64,000 bases of DNA from JAADHX01 sp964569385 (GCA_964569385.1 CAZMUM010000022.1:18695-82694), one strand, 5' to 3'. Numbered from the stretch's first letter, positions 49,723 to 58,216 are shown. The notes: generated by a model not told the origin, from the letters alone. Made by a program: numbers and translations.

Positions 49723-50873
49723 CGATGGCTGAGCCGTCTAGGGACGGCCGATTTGGCGAGTTCGGTGGGCGTTTTGTGCCTGAATCACTTGTCGCCGCTT
49801 GCGAGGACCTCGAGGCTGCGTTTCGTACAGCCTGGGCCGACCCGACCTTCGTGGCTGAGTTTCACCGAGTGCTCAAGGATTACGGTGGCCGACCTTCACC
49901 AGTCACCGAGGCCGCTCAACTCTCAAAGAAACTTGGCTTACGCCTGCTGCTGAAGCGCGAAGACCTCAACCACACTGGTTCGCACAAGATCAACAACGTC
50001 ATAGGGCAGGCCCTGCTCGCCGCCCGCATGGGCAAGACGAAACTCGTCGCCGAAACTGGTGCTGGGCAGCACGGCGTGGCTACCGCAACCGCCGCCGCCA
50101 TGATGGGCATGGAGTGCAAGGTTTATATGGGCGCCGTCGATGTCGATCGACAGGCCCTTAACGTCTTTCGTATGCAGCTACTCGGGGCCGAGGTAATTCC
50201 GGTTGAGAGCGGCTCAAGGACACTGAAGGACGCGGTTAACGAGGCCATGCGTCACTGGGTGGCCGTTGTCGAGGACACCCACTACTGCCTTGGGTCTGTC
50301 ATGGGCCCGCATCCGTACCCCTGGATGGTTCGCGAGTTTCATCGAATCATTGGCGACGAAGCCCGCGAACAGTGCGCCGCCCTGCTCGATGGTGGGGTGC
50401 CCGACGTGATCACAGCCTGTGTTGGTGGCGGTTCTAATGCGGCCGGTCTGTTCTCTGGGTTCGCCGATACCAGCGCCGAGTTGGTGGGCGTCGAACCTGC
50501 CGGCGGGGCAGCAGTAACCCGTGGTGTCCCAGGCGTAGTCCACGGAATGCTGAGCTACCTAATGCAAGACGAAGATGGCCAGGTGCTTGAGGCCCAATCA
50601 ATATCAGCCGGCCTGGACTATCCCGGTGTTGGCCCCGAACATGCACACCTGGCCAAGACAGGCCGGGCCACGTACGAGACCGTCACCGACGACGAGGTCA
50701 TCGCTGCGTTCCAGCTGCTTAGTCGCACCGAGGGCATCATCCCTGCCCTCGAATCGGCCCATGCCCTGGCCTGGGTCGCTCGCGATCAGCGGCTCAAGGG
50801 CAAAACCGTTCTGCTTAATCTGTCCGGTCGTGGCGACAAGGATGTCGACCAGATGATGGACATCCTGAAATGA
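49719..50873 (+). CDS. trpB: tryptophan synthase beta subunit
   Basis: 384 aa. RFGEFGGRFVPESL at the start, the PLP lysine in NHTGSHKINNVIGQ, AETGAGQHGVATATAAAMMG and the phosphate loop CVGGGSNAAGLF are diagnostic, together with ESAHALAW near the end. The start ATG at 49719 overlaps trpF (a second ATG lies at 49725). Its stop overlaps the ATG of trpA, so the alpha2beta2 subunits are translationally coupled. Confidence 0.96.
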   Translation: MTMAEPSRDGRFGEFGGRFVPESLVAACEDLEAAFRTAWADPTFVAEFHRVLKDYGGRPSPVTEAAQLSKKLGLRLLLKREDLNHTGSHKINNVIGQALLAARMGKTKLVAETGAGQHGVATATAAAMMGMECKVYMGAVDVDRQALNVFRMQLLGAEVIPVESGSRTLKDAVNEAMRHWVAVVEDTHYCLGSVMGPHPYPWMVREFHRIIGDEAREQCAALLDGGVPDVITACVGGGSNAAGLFSGFADTSAELVGVEPAGGAAVTRGVPGVVHGMLSYLMQDEDGQVLEAQSISAGLDYPGVGPEHAHLAKTGRATYETVTDDEVIAAFQLLSRTEGIIPALESAHALAWVARDQRLKGKTVLLNLSGRGDKDVDQMMDILK

Positions 50874-51652
50874 GCCGTTCCCTCGAAGCGGCGCTGCGGA
50901 CCAAACGCGCCGCCGGCAAGAAGCTGCTTGTTCCCTACCTCACCGGCGGTTTCGACGGCTGGGCCGACTGCGTTCGAGCCGCAGTTGCCAACGGCGCCGA
51001 TGCCATCGAGATTGGGGTGCCCTTTAGCGACCCGGTGATGGACGGTCCCGTTATCCAGGAAGCATCGTGGAAGGCCTTGGATCGAGGCGCAACCCCGCAG
51101 TCGGTGTTGGACGAGGCCGCAGACCTCGATGTCGAGGTGCCCCTAGCGGTAATGACGTACTACAACCTTGCCTTCAGGGCTGGCCACCAGCGATTTGCTG
51201 CTGGCCTAATCCGAGCCGGAATCACCGGTTGTATCCTCCCCGATCTTCCCTACATCGAGTCGGCCCCATGGCGTTTGGCCGCCATAGCCGAAGGTGTCGA
51301 GCCCGTACAACTCGCGGCACCTACCACACCAGATCATCGGTTGGCCGAGCTGTGTGCTGCTTCGCGAGGGTTTGTGTACTCGGTGGGTCTCATGGGTGTC
51401 ACTGGCGGTCGAGCAGCGTTGGCCGAGTCGGCCAAGGTGACAGCGGCGCGTTGTATGGCTGTTACCGACACGCCCGTACTTGTCGGTGTCGGAATCTCGA
51501 CCCCAAACCGTGCCGCCGAGGTAGTTCAGGTGTCCGATGGTGTGGTGGTCGGAACGTCGATCGTTGCCAAGATGATGGCCGAAGGGGCCGAAGGTGTCGG
51601 TGAGCTTGTTGCCGACTATCGCGCCGCTATCGATGCCTCGTCGGACAACTAG
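50870..51652 (+). CDS. trpA: tryptophan synthase alpha subunit
   Basis: 260 aa TIM barrel. YLTGGFDGWADCVRAAV, the catalytic Glu and Asp in AIEIGVPFSDPVMDGPVIQ, LPDLPYIE, and the phosphate-binding GVGISTPNRAAEV and GTSIVAKM are all present. It cleaves indole-3-glycerol phosphate and channels indole to TrpB, encoded immediately upstream with a 4-nt overlap. Confidence 0.95.
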   Translation: MSRSLEAALRTKRAAGKKLLVPYLTGGFDGWADCVRAAVANGADAIEIGVPFSDPVMDGPVIQEASWKALDRGATPQSVLDEAADLDVEVPLAVMTYYNLAFRAGHQRFAAGLIRAGITGCILPDLPYIESAPWRLAAIAEGVEPVQLAAPTTPDHRLAELCAASRGFVYSVGLMGVTGGRAALAESAKVTAARCMAVTDTPVLVGVGISTPNRAAEVVQVSDGVVVGTSIVAKMMAEGAEGVGELVADYRAAIDASSDN

Positions 51653-51670
51653 TTACCTCGTCGCCAGCAG

Positions 51671-52039
51671 ATGAGCGCCGACTTCGAACAAGAATGCGAA
51701 CTGTGCGAAGCGGCCCGGTTTACCCATTGGTATTCAGCTGATGACACCTGCTGGGTTGCTGATTGCGATGCATGTTCGACGCCGATGGTCGTGTGGAACT
51801 ACCACGGCGTATACCCATCCGCCACGCAGGTCGAACACATGGTGACCCTGCTCGAAGACGCCGCCACGGCTCGCTTCGGACCGGGCGAATTCACCATCGA
51901 CCGACACATGAGGCAGATGCCGTGGCACTTTCATGCCCACGCCCGACACTCCGAATGGCTGACAAGACGTTGGACCGAACCCGTGTCGAGGTACACAGGA
52001 GTTGGCGGTACGCGTTCTACCGGCTCAGCGATGGGTTAG
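51671..52039 (+). CDS. hypothetical protein with paired cysteines
   Basis: 122 aa. Two Cys clusters (QECELCEAARFTHW and CWVADCDACSTPMVVW) look like a zinc site. A His-rich segment (RHMRQMPWHFHAHARHSEW) is reminiscent of HIT-type His clusters, but the canonical H-x-H-x-H order is not met. No family is recognised. It begins 18 nt after trpA and may be read with it. Confidence 0.6.
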   Translation: MSADFEQECELCEAARFTHWYSADDTCWVADCDACSTPMVVWNYHGVYPSATQVEHMVTLLEDAATARFGPGEFTIDRHMRQMPWHFHAHARHSEWLTRRWTEPVSRYTGVGGTRSTGSAMG

Positions 52040-52089
52040 TCAGGAACCATTTTCCTCATATGGCCAGCTGAGAGTGCCGATGGATCGGC

Positions 52090-52491
52090 GTGTCGTCACG
52101 TCTGCAGAAAAACTCAAAATCGTCTCGTCCGGTTGGAGCACTCGTCGAAGTCGGTGACGGTCAACCGAAGTTGGAAGTGCCAGCAGTACAGGTGGCGGGC
52201 ACCGCAACAGTGGGCGGACGATCTGATCAGGTCAGAGGCACGGCACCGCTCAGCACTGCGATTCCTGCTAACCCGCGCGTGCAGGCTCTGGCCAAACCTC
52301 CCGTTGCGCCCAAGCAGCGGTCGCGACGCCAGGATCCCATCGTGGCTCCACCGGCGGCCAAACAACAGCGTGTCTACAAGCACGCTCCGTCACCGCGCTG
52401 GACCGATTCGATCCCACACATAGGCTTCATTCCGTTCGTCGTCGTGGCGCATGGAATAGCCCTCGTTCTCGGTTACTTTTACCTGTTCTAG
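52090..52491 (+). CDS. hypothetical protein with a single C-terminal membrane anchor
   Basis: 133 aa from a GTG. The first ~105 residues are polar, rich in Pro/Ala/Val/Gln and basic near RSRRQDPIVAPPAAKQQR. The only hydrophobic stretch is at the end (IGFIPFVVVAHGIALVLGYF). That is a tail-anchored layout with a long disordered cytoplasmic part. The function is unknown. Confidence 0.6.
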   Translation: MSSRLQKNSKSSRPVGALVEVGDGQPKLEVPAVQVAGTATVGGRSDQVRGTAPLSTAIPANPRVQALAKPPVAPKQRSRRQDPIVAPPAAKQQRVYKHAPSPRWTDSIPHIGFIPFVVVAHGIALVLGYFYLF

Positions 52492-52531
52492 AGAGCAGCC
52501 CGAACTGCGGGCTGGGTCGTAGGCTTGCTCC

Positions 52532-52882
52532 GTGTCTTGGAGACCTATGGTTCTTGGCTCAGGACTTGCTCTGCTGGTTGGGGCCTGCGGGAATAGTTTG
52601 CCCGCGTTTTCCCCGCCACCCGACGAAACCTACCCAGCCGAACAGGTCGTGGAAGGCCGAGGCGTTTACCTACGTAGCTGCGCTGTGTGTCACGGTTCGT
52701 CTGGCACTGGCCGGACCGGGCCAAACATCGTGATGGTCTGGGAGCGGCTCACCGTCGACGAACAACGAGATGTCATCATCAACGGTAGAGGAGCAATGCC
52801 CGCGTTCGAGATAACTCTCGAACCTGACCAGATAGAAGCCGTCATCGCGTACACCCGAACCGGATGGCTCGGCGCGGGTTAG
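52532..52882 (+). CDS. small lipoprotein cytochrome c
   Basis: 116 aa. The N-terminus GSGLALLVGACGNS is a lipoprotein signal with lipobox, so it is anchored outside the membrane. The heme motif is CAVCH (in LRSCAVCHGSSGTG), and the Met axial ligand is likely that of GRGAMPAFE. It would carry electrons in the envelope. It starts at a GTG with TAGGCT 6 nt upstream (possible leaderless start). Confidence 0.85.
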   Translation: MSWRPMVLGSGLALLVGACGNSLPAFSPPPDETYPAEQVVEGRGVYLRSCAVCHGSSGTGRTGPNIVMVWERLTVDEQRDVIINGRGAMPAFEITLEPDQIEAVIAYTRTGWLGAG

Positions 52883-52908
52883 CCAGTAGCGCTCTACGAT
52901 CTGTGGCA

Positions 52909-53337
52909 ATGGCTGACTTCCCCAACCCCGCCGACCTAATCCCACACCGCGAACCATTCTTGTTCGCCCAGGAGATTCTTGCCCTCGAACCTGGAGTGAG
53001 ATGCACGGCCAGGTGGACGCTAACTGGCGACGAATGGTTCTTCCCTGGGCACTTTCCTGGCCGGCCGACGCTGCCAGGCGTTCTTATGGTCGAAGCCCTC
53101 GCCCAGGTTGCCGGCATCGCGGCGATGTCCGACGAACGTTACGCCGGAAAAATTCCACTGTTTGGCGGCATCGACAAGGCCCGATTTCGGCGTCAAGTAG
53201 TTCCGGGCGACACGCTGCTACTCGAAGCTACGCTGAGTCGGATGGGCGCCAGAGCCGGACGCGGCTCAGGCAAGGCTTCGGTTGACGGTCAGACAGCCTG
53301 CCAGGCCGACATGTTGTTCATCATCGTCGACGCCTAG
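52909..53337 (+). CDS. FabZ-type 3-hydroxyacyl-ACP dehydratase
   Basis: 142 aa hot-dog fold. LIPHREPFLF and the catalytic region WFFPGHFPGRPTLPGVLMVE with ALAQVAG (catalytic His and Glu) are the FabZ signature; FGGIDKARFRRQVVPGDTL is typical too. It dehydrates 3-hydroxyacyl-ACP in fatty-acid elongation. It is convergent with fabF, with 4 nt between the stops, rather than in one operon with the fab genes. Confidence 0.9.
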   Translation: MADFPNPADLIPHREPFLFAQEILALEPGVRCTARWTLTGDEWFFPGHFPGRPTLPGVLMVEALAQVAGIAAMSDERYAGKIPLFGGIDKARFRRQVVPGDTLLLEATLSRMGARAGRGSGKASVDGQTACQADMLFIIVDA

Positions 53338-53341
53338 CCGG

Positions 53342-54517
53342 CTAAGCAGGTCCGATGAGGATGCTCCCGTTATGCCCACCAAACCCGAGGCTGTTCGACA
53401 GCGCTGGCCCAGGCGTCCACGACCGAGGTTCGCCCGACACAACATCGATGTGCGGCATCTCAGGGTCGAGCGTTTCGAAGCCAGCCGTTGGAGGAATGAG
53501 GCCGTGTGTGAGAGACAGAACGAGCGCCACAGCTTCAAGGGCTCCGGCTGCACCTAATCCGTGGCCTGTAATGCCCTTTATAGAGGTTATCGGGGGACCG
53601 TTCTCGCCGAAGAGTTTGGCCATAGCATGAGCTTCGGCCATGTCGTTCAGCGGCGTGGACGTGCCGTGAGCATTGATATGGGCGATGTCGCTGGCGCTCA
53701 GCCCGGCGTCTTCGATAGCGAGTTCCATGCATTTGATCGCGCCAGTTCCGCCAGGTGACGGAGCAGTGATGTGATGAGCATCAGCGTTCGAAGCTGAGCC
53801 AAGCAGCTCAGCCAGAATCGTTGCCTCGCGCCCAACTGCTGTGTCCCAATCTTCGAGCACCAGCACCCCAGCACCTTCGGTCATAACGAAGCCGTCGCGG
53901 GCGGCGTCGAAAGGCCGCGATCGGCCCGACGACGACAGAGCCGTCATGTTGCGGAACCCAGCCACGCCTACCTTGGTCATAGAGGCTTCGCACCCACCCG
54001 TGATCACGGTGGTACAACGACCCGACTGAATAAGGCGAGCCGCGTTGCCGATGGCATGAGTGCCAGCAGCACACGCGGTAGTGATGGTTTCGTTCGGGCC
54101 CTGTAGACCCCACCTCATCGAGATGGCGGCACCGGCCGCATTTGGCATCATCATCGGAATGAGGAACGGGCTGACCCGACGCGCACCTTTGGCGAGATAC
54201 TTCTCGACCTCAGCTTCGAACGTGGCCATACCGCCAACGCCCGTGGCGTAAATGGTGCCATTGCGGGCAGGGTCGCCGTGAACACCGCCGGCCTGGGCGA
54301 TTGCCTCAGTGGCCGCAGCGATCGCGAATTGTGTCGATCGGTCGGCTCGACGCGCATCTTTGGAGTTGTCGTACCAATTCATAGCGTCGAAGTCAGTGAC
54401 TCGACGCTCGACTTCGTCGGACGCGGCCCCTAAGAGTCCGTTCCAGAAGTTGTCGATTCCAGAGCCGCACGTCGCGACGACACCAAGCCCGGTGATCGCG
54501 ACGCGACGACGCTCCAT
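53342..54517 (-). CDS. fabF: 3-oxoacyl-ACP synthase II
   Basis: 391 aa KAS II. The catalytic triad is Cys in TTACAAGTHAIG, His in HINAHGTSTPLNDMAE and His in SIKGITGHGLGAAGALE. RRVAITGLGVV opens the protein and SNSLGFGGHNGSI closes it. It elongates acyl-ACP by condensation with malonyl-ACP. It is the last gene of the minus-strand fab operon; its ATG shares one base with the acpP stop. Confidence 0.95.
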   Translation of the reverse strand: MERRRVAITGLGVVATCGSGIDNFWNGLLGAASDEVERRVTDFDAMNWYDNSKDARRADRSTQFAIAAATEAIAQAGGVHGDPARNGTIYATGVGGMATFEAEVEKYLAKGARRVSPFLIPMMMPNAAGAAISMRWGLQGPNETITTACAAGTHAIGNAARLIQSGRCTTVITGGCEASMTKVGVAGFRNMTALSSSGRSRPFDAARDGFVMTEGAGVLVLEDWDTAVGREATILAELLGSASNADAHHITAPSPGGTGAIKCMELAIEDAGLSASDIAHINAHGTSTPLNDMAEAHAMAKLFGENGPPITSIKGITGHGLGAAGALEAVALVLSLTHGLIPPTAGFETLDPEMPHIDVVSGEPRSWTPGPALSNSLGFGGHNGSILIGPA

Positions 54518-54750
54518 CAGTTACCCGAGTCGACCAGCGCGACTGCATCCTTGACGTGGGTAACGTCCTCGAGCTGATCCTCATCGACAGCAATATCGAA
54601 CTCTTCTTCAAGAGCCATGACCAGCTCGACAAGATCGAGGCTGTCGGCGTCGAGGTCGTCAGCAAAGCTGGCGTCGAGAGTAATCTTGTCTTCTTCAACC
54701 TGAAGAACTTCAACTGCACACTTCTTAAATCGTTCGAAGGTGTCGCTCAC
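54517..54750 (-). CDS. acpP: acyl carrier protein
   Basis: 77 aa. The phosphopantetheine Ser is in DDLDADSLDLVELVMALEEE. Length and acidity are typical of AcpP. The GTG start at 54750 has a strong AGGAG 7 nt upstream, one of the best ribosome-binding sites in the window, fitting an abundant protein. A 101-bp gap to fabG carries a tandem duplication and may contain an extra promoter. Confidence 0.95.
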   Translation of the reverse strand: MSDTFERFKKCAVEVLQVEEDKITLDASFADDLDADSLDLVELVMALEEEFDIAVDEDQLEDVTHVKDAVALVDSGN

Positions 54751-54806
54751 GGCATATCTCCTGATAGTTGCGGCCTCAAATGGCCGAAATAGAAATCTAG
54801 CGGTTT

Positions 54807-54863
54807 TGGTCCACGTCTAGTGGCCCATGCTGTTTCGATGATGGTCCACGTCTAGTGGCCCAT
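54807..54863. repeat. 22-bp tandem duplication spanning the fabG stop codon
   Basis: Identical 22-bp copies at 54807-54828 and 54842-54863 (period 35, 13-bp spacer). The right copy contains the TAG stop (54852-54854, minus strand) and the last three codons of fabG plus 10 bp beyond; the left copy lies in the fabG-acpP gap. Confidence 0.9.
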
Positions 54864-55577
54864 CCCGAGGCCGCCGTCGACGGGGATGACGGCGCCAGTA
54901 ATGTAGGCGCCCCCCGGCGACGCCAAGAACTGCACCGCGGCAGCAACCTCAGACGGCTCGGCCACTCGCCCGAGCGGGACCTGATCGGTAATGGCGTTGC
55001 GCTGCGCTTCGGTTAGTTCGGCCAACATGTCGGTAGCCACCGGGCCAGGCGCAACCACGTTAACGGTGATGCCGCGGCTACCTAACTCCCTGGCTAACGA
55101 ACGAGCCATGCCAACCAGCCCCGACTTCGAGGCCGCATAGTTAACCTGGCCAGCCTGGCCAGACAATCCCACCACCGACGAGATGAACACCATCGCCCCA
55201 CCTCGAGCTCGCAGCATGGGTCTGGCTGCTCGTTTCGCCATTCGGAACGTCCCCGTGAGGTTGGTCGAGATTACGGATTCGAAATCGTCATCGCTCATGC
55301 GCAGTACGAGCTGGTCTTTGGTGATACCGGCATTGGCTACCAGCACCTGTACCGGGCCGAGTTCTTCAGTAATCTGAGCGAAGCATGCATCGACGGCCGC
55401 GTTGTCAGTCTGATCGCACTGGATACCAAGAAGCCGGTCATCGTCGGGCGGGCCGGATCGGTAGGTCACGGCCACCCGGTCGCCACTGTCGGCGAATGAC
55501 TGCGCAATTGCCAGACCAATGCCACGGGATCCGCCCGTAACGAGCACCACCCGCCCCAACGGTGATTCGTCGCTCAT
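54852..55577 (-). CDS. fabG: 3-oxoacyl-ACP reductase
   Basis: 241 aa SDR. VVLVTGGSRGIGLAIA (cofactor), NAGIT, ISSVVG (catalytic Ser) and NYAASKSGLVGMARSLA (Y-x3-K) are present, and it ends DGGLGMGH. It reduces 3-oxoacyl-ACP with NADPH. The ATG at 55577 overlaps the fabH stop (ATGA). Membership in the fab operon supports the FabG assignment over other SDR roles. Confidence 0.93.
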   Translation of the reverse strand: MSDESPLGRVVLVTGGSRGIGLAIAQSFADSGDRVAVTYRSGPPDDDRLLGIQCDQTDNAAVDACFAQITEELGPVQVLVANAGITKDQLVLRMSDDDFESVISTNLTGTFRMAKRAARPMLRARGGAMVFISSVVGLSGQAGQVNYAASKSGLVGMARSLARELGSRGITVNVVAPGPVATDMLAELTEAQRNAITDQVPLGRVAEPSEVAAAVQFLASPGGAYITGAVIPVDGGLGMGH

Positions 55578-56509
55578 GTGTCGGCACTCCACCGAATCAC
55601 CGACGCAGCTGAAGTCATGCCGGCGCCGAAACCAACCATCAGCACCAGGTCGCCCTTGTTGATGCGACCATGCTCGATTCCATCTACCATCGCCAGCGGA
55701 ATCGACGCCGCGGAAGTGTTACCGGTGTAATGCAGAACTGTCAAAGCCTTATCGGTCGGAATTCCAAGACGACGGCACGACGCGTCGATGATCCGAATAT
55801 TGGCCTGGTGAGGGATAACCACGTCGATATCATCGGCGGTAACTCCGGCGCTGGCCATCGCTTCGCGAGCGGCGGTCTCCATTACCAGGACGGCGTGCTT
55901 AAACACGGCGCGCCCTTCCATCTGTAGGTTGCCACCGACCTCAGCAAACAGGGCGTATTCGAGGTTGCCGTCGGACGACATGGAGAACCCCAACAGATCG
56001 CCCGTGTCGTCGTCACTCGCTTCGACCACCGCGGCACCGGCACCGTCAGCAAACAAAATGCAGGTGTTACGGTCGGTCCAGTCCGTGATGCGCGACAGCG
56101 TCTCGCTGCCGATTACCAGAATCTTGTCGAGTCCAGACTTAACGAATCCGTCGGCCACCACTAGCGCGTAAACGAACCCCGAACAGGCGGCATTCAAGTC
56201 GAAGGCTGCACAAGTCAAGCCGAGTTCGCGTTGAACCGCAGAGGCCGACGCCGGAACCTGCCGATCGGGAGAGGTCGTAGCGAGAATGACCATCTGGATG
56301 TCAGATGGAGCCAGACCAGCAATGTCCATCGCTTTTTGGCCGGCTTCCACAGCTAGACCAGTAGTGGTTCCGCCAACCCGTCGTTCCTTGATTCCCGTCC
56401 GGTCGGTGATCCACTCGTCGGTGGTGTTTACAGTCTGCGATAGGTCGTGGTTGGTGACCACGTTGTCTGGCAGAGCTGTGCCCCAACCAGTTATTTGAAT
56501 TCCAGGCAT
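55574..56509 (-). CDS. fabH: 3-oxoacyl-ACP synthase III
   Basis: 311 aa KAS III. Catalytic Cys in FDLNAACSGFVYAL, His in DVVIPHQANIRIID and Asn in HYTGNTSAASIPLA; TTDEWITDRTGIKERRV is the usual N-terminal block. It starts fatty-acid synthesis by condensing acyl-CoA with malonyl-ACP. It is coupled to fabG downstream and lies 69 bp after fabD. Confidence 0.95.
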   Translation of the reverse strand: MPGIQITGWGTALPDNVVTNHDLSQTVNTTDEWITDRTGIKERRVGGTTTGLAVEAGQKAMDIAGLAPSDIQMVILATTSPDRQVPASASAVQRELGLTCAAFDLNAACSGFVYALVVADGFVKSGLDKILVIGSETLSRITDWTDRNTCILFADGAGAAVVEASDDDTGDLLGFSMSSDGNLEYALFAEVGGNLQMEGRAVFKHAVLVMETAAREAMASAGVTADDIDVVIPHQANIRIIDASCRRLGIPTDKALTVLHYTGNTSAASIPLAMVDGIEHGRINKGDLVLMVGFGAGMTSAASVIRWSADT

Positions 56510-56578
56510 GGGTGGCCGTTTCTAGTATCTGACGTTGACTTCGGCTAGCTGTCAGGAGGGCTCAGGGAGACGACTGGG

Positions 56579-57751
56579 TTAGTTGGTTCGCAACCAGGCG
56601 ACCGGCTGGCGGAATACGACGCGTTCGCCCGAGTAGGCCATCACCCCTTGGATCGAACCATCGAAAGGAGAGTGCACTGGTTCGCCGCCAACATCGCCGA
56701 GAAGGTCGCCGACTCGGATCGACCGACCGGTTACAAGCTCGGGAGATGGAGTGAAGATTCCCGCCGCCGGCGTAACAACAATTCGTTCGGTGACGAACAG
56801 ATTCTCCCCGGCCACGTCGGCTCTGGGAGACAAGCCGGTGTCGATGGCTTGGATGAGCGCGTCGAGATCTGACGGAGTCGAGACCGACAGCGCGTCGCCA
56901 TCTCGGCAGGTGCGTTTGGCCATTCCGCTAAGAACCTTGCCAGGGCCGATTTCGATAAATCGGCTTACCCCTAACGACTCGAGGCGATATAGCGACTGGC
57001 GCCACTGCACTGGTGAAGTGAGTTGCGACACCAATAAATCTGACCAGTCGTCGGCGTCGGCATGGGTCGACGCGTCGACGTTGGCCACCACCGGAACCGA
57101 GGGATCTCTGAACTCGACGCCGGCAATGGCCTTTGTTAGCCGTTCGCTAGCGCCAGCCATGAACGGAGTATGGAAGGCCCCACCAACCGGTAGCGGCATC
57201 GACCGTTTCGCGCCCAACCGCTTGGCTGCTTCACCACCTGCGGTAACACCGTCGAGCGAGCCGGCGATAACTACTTGGCCAGGCGCATTGTAGTTAGCAA
57301 CCCACACCTCGCCGGCGACTGCTTCGCACGCTTGGGCAACCTTGTCATCGTCGAGCCCAAGAACCGCAGCCATGGTGCCCGCCGTTGTCTCGGCCGCGAG
57401 TTGCATGGCTTCACCACGTTCGGCGACGAGGCGCACACCATCGTCGAACCCGATTGCCCCAGTGGCGGTAAGTGCCGAATACTCGCCGAGGCTGTGACCG
57501 GCACACACGTTAGGAGTAATTCCCACTCGCTCGATCGCATCGAGCACAACCAGGCTCAGAACAAACGTCGACAGCTGGCTATTTCTGGTGGCCTTGAGCT
57601 CGTCGGCATCGGCATCAAGCAACAAGTGCTCGACGTCGCGGCCACACGCAGCAGATGCCTCGGCGACAAGCTCCCAAGAAGGGTGTTCGATCCAAGAGGA
57701 CCCCATCGCTGACTTCTGGCTGCCCTGCCCTGGAAAGGTGAACGCAAGCAA
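56579..57751 (-). CDS. fabD: malonyl-CoA:ACP transacylase with C-terminal biotinyl/lipoyl-like extension
   Basis: 390 aa, longer than the usual ~300-310. The transacylase part has TFPGQGSQ, the Ser nucleophile in CAGHSLGEYSAL, the catalytic His in GGAFHTPFM and a GxGKVL end (IEIGPGKVLSGM). Residues ~315-390 form an additional region (IVVTPAAGIFTP, RVGDLLGDVGGE, VHSPFDGSIQGVM, VFRQPVAWL) with the strand pattern of a biotinyl/lipoyl half-barrel, but no modifiable M-K-M lysine. The role of the extension is unknown. It is the first gene of the fab operon. Confidence 0.92.
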   Translation of the reverse strand: MLAFTFPGQGSQKSAMGSSWIEHPSWELVAEASAACGRDVEHLLLDADADELKATRNSQLSTFVLSLVVLDAIERVGITPNVCAGHSLGEYSALTATGAIGFDDGVRLVAERGEAMQLAAETTAGTMAAVLGLDDDKVAQACEAVAGEVWVANYNAPGQVVIAGSLDGVTAGGEAAKRLGAKRSMPLPVGGAFHTPFMAGASERLTKAIAGVEFRDPSVPVVANVDASTHADADDWSDLLVSQLTSPVQWRQSLYRLESLGVSRFIEIGPGKVLSGMAKRTCRDGDALSVSTPSDLDALIQAIDTGLSPRADVAGENLFVTERIVVTPAAGIFTPSPELVTGRSIRVGDLLGDVGGEPVHSPFDGSIQGVMAYSGERVVFRQPVAWLRTN

Positions 57752-58002
57752 CTACTTACTCCTGACGGTGCGCCCGTTGATTCGGCTATGACGATTCCCG
57801 ACAAACATCTGAGAGTCTGACCATACCTATCGGCTAATAGTTACGACTCTGTGACAATGTTCTCATGGCACGAGCCCAAATGGGTTTCGCTATTGGCTAC
57901 CACCCAATAGCAGCAAAGATCAATGCTGCGGCCCAAATTCGATGTTGCCAATTGGCCGCGAGCTACCGCTACGGCCGCTAAAGTTGGACCCTCAGCTAGT
58001 AA

Positions 58003-58085
58003 GCCCCGGTGGTGGAATGGCAGACACGGCGGACTCAAAATCCGCTGCCCGCAAGGGCGTGTGGGTTCGACTCCCACCCGGGGCA
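58003..58085 (+). tRNA. tRNA-Leu(CAA)
   Basis: 83 nt, class II. Acceptor stem GCCCCGG (58003-58009) with CCGGGGC (58078-58084) and discriminator A. The anticodon stem GCGGA/TCCGC encloses the loop CTCAAAA, giving anticodon CAA. A long variable arm (TGCCCGCAAGGGCGT) and T-loop GTTCGAC follow. CCA is not encoded. Confidence 0.95.
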
Positions 58086-58088
58086 CGT

Positions 58089-58206
58089 CGCGACCTTCGG
58101 TCGCTTACCGGGTTTTCACCTTCACTTCGTTCAGGCAAAACCCCAAAACCCACTCCTGTCACCGGGATCTGTTCGCCGGCGAGCGTTGCCGGTGACGCGA
58201 AGGTCT
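58089..58206 (+). repeat. structured interspersed repeat, copy B
   Basis: ~118 bp matching copy A (29305-29436). It contains the hairpin GCGACC-TTC-GGTCGC (58090-58104), stem GGGTTTT (58110-58116)/AAAACCC (58137-58143), and GTCACCGG (58158-58165)/CCGGTGAC (58189-58196). It begins 4 nt after tRNA-Leu, so it is transcribed with the tRNA unless it terminates it. Confidence 0.75.
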
Positions 58207-58216
58207 GCGTGGGCAT

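Noticed and set aside
57841..58086. 81-aa minus-strand frame across tRNA-Leu
   Set aside because: Antisense of the tRNA gene with the usual artefactual sequence; not a gene.
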